Source: Streptomyces griseocarneus
GTDB lineage: Bacteria; Actinomycetota; Actinomycetes; Streptomycetales; Streptomycetaceae
Assembly: GCF_014655595.1 (NCBI RefSeq)
Contig: NZ_BNBL01000001.1
Coordinates: 1,094,310-1,158,309 of the forward strand
Reading direction: 5' to 3'
DNA length: 64,000 nucleotides
How positions within the stretch are numbered: position 1 is the first letter of the stretch; each line of letters opens with the position of its first letter. Position numbers and translations under genes: made by a program. A model generated the notes under the pieces. The model worked only from the letters and a program-made list of their open reading frames with translations. It was not told the DNA's origin and did no database searches. Of the stretch, positions 59,148-64,000 are shown piece after piece.

Positions 59148-59844
59148 GCTGCAGCTTTTCCTTCCCGCCGACCGCCGTCGGCCGGGTGCGCCCGTGACCA
59201 CCGACGGCGTCTCCACGCTCGGGCACGTGGTCGAGTCCCTCGGCGTCCCTCTCACCGAGGTCGGCCGGCTGCTCGTCGACGGGAGCCGGGTGGCGCCGTC
59301 CCACGTCCCGGGCCCGGGCGAGTCCGTGGAGGTCGAGGCCGTCACCCGCCCCCAGGAGGTGCCCGGAGCCCCGCTGCGGTTCCTGCTCGACGTGCACCTG
59401 GGCACGCTCGCCCGGCGGCTGCGACTGCTGGGCGTCGACGCGCAGTACGAGAGCGAGGACATCGGCGACCCGGCGCTGGCCGCCCTCTCGGCGGCTGAGC
59501 AGCGGGTGATGCTCTCCCGGGACCGGGGGCTGCTGCGGCGCCGGGAGCTCTGGGCGGGCGCGTACGTCTACAGCGACCGCCCCGACGAGCAGCTGCGCGA
59601 CGTCCTCGGCCGCTTCGCGCCGGCCCTGGCCCCGTGGACGCGCTGCACCGCCTGCAACGGCCTGCTGCAGGACGCCGACAAGGAAGCGGTCCGCGAGCAT
59701 CTCGAGCACGGCACGCGGCGCACGTACGACGTCTTCGCCCAGTGCCTCGCGTGCGGCCGGGTGTACTGGCGCGGCGCGCACCACGAGAAGCTCCAGACGA
59801 TCGTCGAGAACGCGGTGCGGGAATTCGGCCCGGCCGCAGCCTGA
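59098..59844 (+). CDS. Mut7-C RNase-domain protein with ubiquitin-like N-terminus
   Basis: A 248-residue protein with an N-terminal ThiS/ubiquitin-like segment (GHVVESLGVPLTEVGRLLVD) followed by a Mut7-C PIN-like nuclease domain (FLLDVHLGTLARRLRLLGVD, then VMLSRDRGLLRRRELW). A zinc ribbon (RCTACNGLL; QCLACGRVYW) closes it. PIN-like folds cleave RNA with acidic residues. The ATG at 59098 or a GTG at 59110 may be used. It overlaps the AraC gene, suggesting read-through expression. Confidence 0.88.
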   Translation: MLCCVNGPQIPFSFAPELQLFLPADRRRPGAPVTTDGVSTLGHVVESLGVPLTEVGRLLVDGSRVAPSHVPGPGESVEVEAVTRPQEVPGAPLRFLLDVHLGTLARRLRLLGVDAQYESEDIGDPALAALSAAEQRVMLSRDRGLLRRRELWAGAYVYSDRPDEQLRDVLGRFAPALAPWTRCTACNGLLQDADKEAVREHLEHGTRRTYDVFAQCLACGRVYWRGAHHEKLQTIVENAVREFGPAAA

Positions 59845-59947
59845 GCATTGTGCGTCGTGTGACCGCCGGACGGGCCGAGAGGCCCGTCCGGTGTCGCATT
59901 CCGCCTTCCGGGTGCACGCTGGATACGTACCGCAGGAGGTGGACGCG

Positions 59948-60217
59948 ATGCAGACGATCGTTGGATGGCACGTCGAGGTCGAATTCGAGGAAGCCGACAA
60001 GCGCACTCGCGCGGCCGTCATGCTCAGGCTTCCCGACGGCACCGAGCTCAGAGCCAAAGCTCACGCCACGCGGCACCCCGACGACCCCGAGCAGCTGAAG
60101 GTCGGCGAGGAGGTCGCCGCGGCGAGAGCGCTCAACCAGCTCTCCCGGGACCTGCTGGCGAAGGCCGGGCACGACATCGAGGAGGTCACCCACGTCGAGG
60201 CCCATCCGGCGATGTGA
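59948..60217 (+). CDS. DUF1876 dsRBD-like small protein
   Basis: An 89-residue protein of the Streptomyces DUF1876 family (MQTIVGWHVEVEFEEADKRT, then RAAVMLRLPDGTELRAKAHA). The family adopts a dsRNA-binding-like alpha/beta fold but its role is not established. A GCAGGAGGTGG run lies just before the ATG, indicating strong translation. Confidence 0.85.
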   Translation: MQTIVGWHVEVEFEEADKRTRAAVMLRLPDGTELRAKAHATRHPDDPEQLKVGEEVAAARALNQLSRDLLAKAGHDIEEVTHVEAHPAM

Positions 60218-60280
60218 CCGGCGCCCGGGTTTCGTGCGCCCTCGCGCCGCACCGCGGAAATGGGGCGGTGCGGAGGTAGC

Positions 60281-60715
60281 GTGCTGCGCGTGCTCAAGGG
60301 ATTCAAGAATTTCGTGATGCGCGGTGACATCGTCGCCGTGGCAGTGGGCCTGGTCATCGCGCTGGCTCTTTCCACGCTGATCAAGGCGTTCACCGATGCC
60401 GTCATCAATCCCATCATCGCGAGCCTTCAGGGCGGGCGTTCCATGGGGATGGGCTGGCAGCTCGGCCGGGCGGGAAACCAGGCCACCTATCTCGACCTGG
60501 GCGCGTTCATTTCCGCGGTCATCTATTTCCTCATTTTCATGGCCGTCGTCTATTTCTTCATCGTCGTGCCGTACAAGCACGTCCAGGCGCGCCGGGGCGT
60601 GGTCGTCTTCGCCGACCCGGGGCCGCTCAGGGTGTGCCCGGACTGCCTGAGCGAGGACCTGCCCGCGGCCGCCCGCAGATGCCGGTACTGCGGCGCGGAC
60701 GAGCGGCTTTCGTAG
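60281..60715 (+). CDS. mscL: Large-conductance mechanosensitive channel MscL with C-terminal zinc ribbon
   Basis: A 144-residue MscL that opens at high membrane tension to release solutes on osmotic downshock. Helix 1 and the pore are recognisable (FKNFVMRGDIVAVAVGLVIA, then AFTDAVINPIIA), as is helix 2 (FISAVIYFLIFMAVVYFFIV). After the channel, a CPDC...CRYC zinc-ribbon-like extension of about 30 residues is present, which E. coli MscL lacks. The GTG at 60281 lies four bases after GGAGG; the upstream in-frame start is less likely. Confidence 0.93.
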   Translation: MLRVLKGFKNFVMRGDIVAVAVGLVIALALSTLIKAFTDAVINPIIASLQGGRSMGMGWQLGRAGNQATYLDLGAFISAVIYFLIFMAVVYFFIVVPYKHVQARRGVVVFADPGPLRVCPDCLSEDLPAAARRCRYCGADERLS

Positions 60716-60807
60716 GGCCGCGTCTTTCGGCAGGCCGCGACTTTCGTAGGGCCACGCCGCGACCTTCGATGAGTGTGTGGGGCGGCGGCACTGCCTAGGG
60801 TTTCGGT

Positions 60808-62508
60808 GTGAACGTGACATCGTGGGCCCGTGACCTGTGGCAACGCCTGACCGACCCCGGGCAGTGGTCCCGGCGGCGGTTGGTCGGGGAGAGCACGCTC
60901 GCGCTCGTGCTCGGGCTGCTCTCGAGCTTGTCGGAGCTCGGCTCCGGCCTGCCGTGGGCGATCGGAGTCGGCCTGCTGGTCGCCGTGCTGTCCCTGCTCC
61001 GGCGGGTGCTGCCCGCGAGCGTGCTGATCGCGGCGGGCGCGCTCGGCTCGCTGTCGGCGTCCGGAGGCCTGCTCCTGCTGGGCGTGGCCGCTTGGTCCGC
61101 CGGGCGCCGCATCCCCGGTGTGCTGCAGGCGCTGCTGGCCTTCACCGTCTCCTTCGTGCTCTTCGAGTCGTTCGCCCTGTGGAAGGCGCCGGACCAGGCG
61201 GTCTTCGTGCTGGTCTTCGGCACCGCCCTGTTCCTGATGTTCGCGGTGGTCCCCGGCCTGGCGAATCGCTACTGGACCCAGCGCCGCACCCTGTTGCGCA
61301 CGCTGCAGCTGCGCAACGTCCAGCTGCTGCGCGAGCGCGAGATGGTTGCCGGCCAGGCCCGGATGCGCGAGCGGCAGCGCATCGCGCAGGACATGCACGA
61401 CAGCCTGGGCCATCAGCTCGCCCTGATCGCCGTGCAGACCGGCGCGCTGGAGGTGGACCGGGAGCTGACCGGGCGTCAGCGGGAGGCGGTCGGCGTGCTG
61501 CGGGAGGCCTCGGTGGCCGCAATGCAGGAGCTGCGCGAGGTCGTCGGCATCCTCAAGGACGGCATTCCGGAGGAGGAGCAGCCCGTCTCCCGGGTGGTGG
61601 CCGGGATCGAGGAGCTGGTCGAGGCGGCCGCGGCGGCGGGCATGCGGGTGAGCGTCGACCGCTCGGGCGGGATCCGGCCCCTGGCCCCCGCCGCCGACCA
61701 CACGGGATACCGCATCGTGCAGGAGGGGCTGACCAACGCCGCCAAGCACGCCCCGGGCGCGGCCATCGCGGTCAACCTGCGCTACGAACCCGATTCGCTC
61801 GTCGTGGAGGTCGCCAACGGCCCGGTCCCCCCGGGCGCGGACCGGGCGGCGGCGCCGCCGGACGCGGTCAGCGGCGGCCAGGGCCTGACCGGGCTGCGGG
61901 AGCGGGCCCGGCTGGTGGGCGGCATGGTGTTCGCCGGGGCCGCCGAGGACGGCGGCTTCCGGCTCGCCGGCGTGCTGCCGTACGACTCCGCCGAGGCGCG
62001 GGAGGCCCGCGAGACGGCGACGTTCGTCGATGCGGCCGACGACTTTCGGCAGCAGATGGAAGACGTGGCTCCCGGCGACGGTGGACCGGTCATCGACCGG
62101 CTGGATCCGCGCGAGGAGTTCAAGGGCATCATGAGTACGAAGAAGAGCAACGGCTGCCTGATCAGCGTCGTCGTCGGCCTGGTGATTCTGGGGTTGCTGG
62201 CCGTGGCGGCCGTCTTCGGGATAGGGGCGATAATCGACGAGGCCGACAAGGCCATGATCGACCCGAGTGTCTACGAGTCGGTCAAGGTCGGCGAGCCCGA
62301 GCGGCAGGTGCGCGAGAAGCTGCCCCCCGGCAAGTCCTTCCTCACCTCCGACCTCAAGGACAAGCTGCCCGCCGATCCGGCCGGCACGAGCTGCCTCTCC
62401 CTGCTGTCGACCGACACCTCACGGGGGCTGATGACGGACACGGTTTACCGCTTCTGCTTCAAGGACGGGAAACTGTCCGAGAAGCGCGAGTTCCACGTCA
62501 AGAGCTAG
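60808..62508 (+). CDS. NarL-type sensor histidine kinase with extra C-terminal membrane/BamE-like module
   Basis: A 566-residue kinase. About five N-terminal helices lead into a HisKA_3 dimerisation segment with H197 (QDMHDSLGHQL) and an HATPase_c domain (QEGLTNAAKHA; GGQGLTGLRERARLVGGMVF). Unusually, the chain continues through an acidic linker to an internal ATG at 62131 (MSTKKSNGC), a further transmembrane helix (about 449-470) and an extracytoplasmic domain. That domain contains SVKVGEPERQVREKLPPG, a BamE/SmpA-like motif, and two cysteines. It precedes its response regulator by 36 bases. The stimulus is unknown. Confidence 0.9.
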   Translation: MNVTSWARDLWQRLTDPGQWSRRRLVGESTLALVLGLLSSLSELGSGLPWAIGVGLLVAVLSLLRRVLPASVLIAAGALGSLSASGGLLLLGVAAWSAGRRIPGVLQALLAFTVSFVLFESFALWKAPDQAVFVLVFGTALFLMFAVVPGLANRYWTQRRTLLRTLQLRNVQLLREREMVAGQARMRERQRIAQDMHDSLGHQLALIAVQTGALEVDRELTGRQREAVGVLREASVAAMQELREVVGILKDGIPEEEQPVSRVVAGIEELVEAAAAAGMRVSVDRSGGIRPLAPAADHTGYRIVQEGLTNAAKHAPGAAIAVNLRYEPDSLVVEVANGPVPPGADRAAAPPDAVSGGQGLTGLRERARLVGGMVFAGAAEDGGFRLAGVLPYDSAEAREARETATFVDAADDFRQQMEDVAPGDGGPVIDRLDPREEFKGIMSTKKSNGCLISVVVGLVILGLLAVAAVFGIGAIIDEADKAMIDPSVYESVKVGEPERQVREKLPPGKSFLTSDLKDKLPADPAGTSCLSLLSTDTSRGLMTDTVYRFCFKDGKLSEKREFHVKS

Positions 62509-62544
62509 CGCGCCGCACAGCGACCCCGAGCAGGAGTACAGCAG

Positions 62545-63198
62545 GTGATCCGTGTCCTCATCGCCGACGACGAGCCACTCATCAGGGCGGGCATCAAAAT
62601 GATCCTCACCTCGGCCGACGACATCGAGGTGGTGGCCGAGGCGGCGAACGGACGCGAGGCGGTCGAGCTGGCCCGGCGGCACCGGGCGGACGTGGCGCTG
62701 CTCGACATCCGGATGCCGGTCATGGACGGCCTCACGGCGCTCGGCGAGCTCGGCCGCACGGTGCCGGGCACGCGGGCGCTGATCCTGACCACGTTCGGCG
62801 AGCGCGACAACGTCCTGCGGGCCCTGCAGCAGGGCGGAGCGGGCTTCCTGCTCAAGGACTCCGCCCCCGGCGAGCTGATCGGGGCGGTCCGGGCGGCAGC
62901 GGCGGGCGACGCCTATCTCTCGCCCGCCGCCACCCGCCACGTGGTCGACTCGCTGGCCGGTGGGGCCGCCGCCACCCGGGCCGAGGAGGCCCGGCAGCGG
63001 GTGGCCGTGCTCGGCGACCGCGAACGCGAGGTGCTGGCCCTGCTGGGCGAGGGGCTCTCCAACGCCGACGCGGGCCGGCGCCTCCACATGAGCGAGGCCA
63101 CGGTGAAGACCTATGTGAGTCGGATCCTCGCCAAGCTCGCCTGCGACAACCGCGTGCAGGCCGCCTTGCTGGCGCGGGACGCGGGACTGGGGGCGTGA
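62545..63198 (+). CDS. NarL/LuxR-family response regulator
   Basis: A 217-residue response regulator. The receiver domain has the acidic pocket (IADDEP), the phospho-acceptor D54 (ALLDIRMPVMDG), the conserved Thr (ILTTF) and Lys (LLKDSAPGEL). The C-terminal LuxR-type helix-turn-helix reads DREREVLALLGEGLSNADAG, then SEATVKTYVSRILAKL. It should be phosphorylated by the upstream kinase. The GTG start at 62545 follows AGGAG. Confidence 0.95.
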   Translation: MIRVLIADDEPLIRAGIKMILTSADDIEVVAEAANGREAVELARRHRADVALLDIRMPVMDGLTALGELGRTVPGTRALILTTFGERDNVLRALQQGGAGFLLKDSAPGELIGAVRAAAAGDAYLSPAATRHVVDSLAGGAAATRAEEARQRVAVLGDREREVLALLGEGLSNADAGRRLHMSEATVKTYVSRILAKLACDNRVQAALLARDAGLGA

Positions 63199-63468
63199 GG
63201 CCGCCGGACCGAAGAAAGTAAGGTTTCAGGCCACCTTCACCTGACATGTGTTCAGGGAATCTGGGTTTTTGCGATATCTTTTTCGGCGTTCCCTCGTGAC
63301 GGAGCGTCGGACGCGACGCCGGAGCGACGTCGGGAGCGCGTTGCACGCGCTGAAGCGCCTCCCGCGGAACACCTCGCACAGGCACGTGGCGGGCGAACCT
63401 CTCCCCGCCACGCATCGCCGTGCCGCAAAGACTCCAGCCCTGTTCCGCATCACCTAGGCAAAGGCCGC

Positions 63469-64000
63469 ATGTCCGTTCATCCGCTATCGGACCTCATACG
63501 TTTCACCCGCCATAACTCACCCTTTTACTCGGCCCTCTACGCGCACCTGCCGGCCGACGTGAACCGCCTCACTGATCTCCCCGTCGTCGACCAGAACGCC
63601 TTCTGGGAGGCCAACACCCTCCAGGGCAACAGCGTGCTGACCGCCCCGCTCGGTGAGGCGGTCGTCTACAAGACGGGCGGCACCACCGGCGCACCGAAGT
63701 TCTCCTGCTTCACCCGCGAGGAGTGGCGGGAGTTCGTCACCGCCTTCGGCCAGGGCCTCGTCGAGGCCGGCCTGCGCCCCGGCCACCGGGTGGCGGACCT
63801 CTTCTACGCCGGCGAGCTCTACGCCAGCTTCCTCTTCATCCTCGACTCCCTCGCGCACGCCCCCGTCGACAACGTCCGCCTGCCCATCGGCGGTGCGGCC
63901 CCCCTGGAGACCACCGTCCCCACGCTCGAGGACTTCGCCGCGCAGGTCGTGGCGGGCACCCCGACCACCCTGTGCCGGCTCGCCGAGCACGTGGTCGCGA
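63469..64000 (+). CDS. PaaK-like adenylate-forming ligase, C-terminus off the window
   Basis: The 177 visible residues start MSVHPLSDLIRFTRHNSPFY and contain the ATP-binding loop VYKTGGTTGAPKFSCFTREE. That loop is characteristic of phenylacetate-CoA-ligase-like adenylating enzymes, including stand-alone aryl or amino-acid activating members of biosynthetic clusters. AAAGG precedes the ATG. A 270-bp intergenic region with a GTGGCGGG/CCCGCCAC hairpin (63386-63411) separates it from the response regulator. It may begin a new gene cluster outside the window. Confidence 0.85.
   Translation, partial: MSVHPLSDLIRFTRHNSPFYSALYAHLPADVNRLTDLPVVDQNAFWEANTLQGNSVLTAPLGEAVVYKTGGTTGAPKFSCFTREEWREFVTAFGQGLVEAGLRPGHRVADLFYAGELYASFLFILDSLAHAPVDNVRLPIGGAAPLETTVPTLEDFAAQVVAGTPTTLCRLAEHVVA

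Noticed and set aside
63215..63245. Possible iron box near the window end (AAGGTTTCAGGCCACCTT)
   Set aside because: Only the outer AAGGT/ACCTT arms match; the central TTAGGCTAA-like core is missing, and no iron gene follows.
63226..63457. Two overlapping small frames on both strands in the gap before the PaaK-like gene
   Set aside because: Arg-rich, without ribosome sites or family features, and mutually antisense; the region is better explained as promoter/leader DNA.

Overview
The window looks like a stretch of a Streptomyces chromosome. Base composition is very GC-rich. Genes use GTG and TTG starts and purine-rich ribosome sites, and stop/start overlaps (ATGA, GTGA) are common. Several genes are typical of the genus: a rodlin, a secreted phospholipase D, a streptogrisin-like protease, a DUF1876 protein and a Cys-containing leader peptide. 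No tRNA, rRNA, CRISPR array or intact insertion sequence was seen.

Layout. 1-5.8 kb: end of a polyprenyl synthase/TPR pair, phospholipase D, a D,D-carboxypeptidase and an alpha/beta hydrolase. 5.9-10.2 kb: a minus-strand run of WS/DGAT-like acyltransferase, sterol-type glycosyltransferase and secreted peptidase. 10.3-16.4 kb: class V aminotransferase, a toxin-antitoxin-like pair, a coupled glutamine-synthetase-like/amidohydrolase pair and an R61-type serine hydrolase. 17.3-32.2 kb: an iron-regulated catecholate-type siderophore locus with three DtxR-family iron boxes. It holds a binding lipoprotein, an M20 hydrolase, a two-module NRPS (C-A-PCP-C-A-PCP-TE, predicted Arg then Thr), MbtH, an MFS exporter, a Fes-like esterase and a fused double permease. 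It resembles the griseobactin type (aryl-Arg-Thr trilactone), but the 2,3-dihydroxybenzoate genes and the uptake ATPase are not in the window. 32.3-36.2 kb: an SDR, a STAND regulator and a divergent DapF paralogue. 36.3-43.7 kb: mostly envelope functions, namely isoaspartyl peptidase, beta-propeller, deacetylase, NamZ-like muramidase, a DedA-PAP2-PAP2 operon and a rodlin. 44-48.1 kb: a leader peptide with a 2-oxoglutarate/IPNS-type oxygenase, then a three-gene MNIO (DUF692) operon. 48.5-64 kb: streptogrisin, a regulator/alcohol dehydrogenase pair, a lipoprotein/membrane pair, an ACP-KS-MMPL cassette, an MBL hydrolase, an AraC regulator, Mut7-C, DUF1876, MscL, an unusual histidine kinase with its regulator, and the start of a PaaK-like ligase.

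The strongest candidate for a little-described system is the MNIO operon at 45892-48107. A multinuclear non-heme iron oxidase and a small partner protein overlap and lie 4 nt upstream of a membrane protein. That protein ends in a cytoplasmic Ser-rich tail with six regularly spaced cysteines (C-x5-C-x5-C-x5-C-x4-C-x4-C). I read the tail as the likely modification substrate, meaning a RiPP-like core attached to a membrane anchor.
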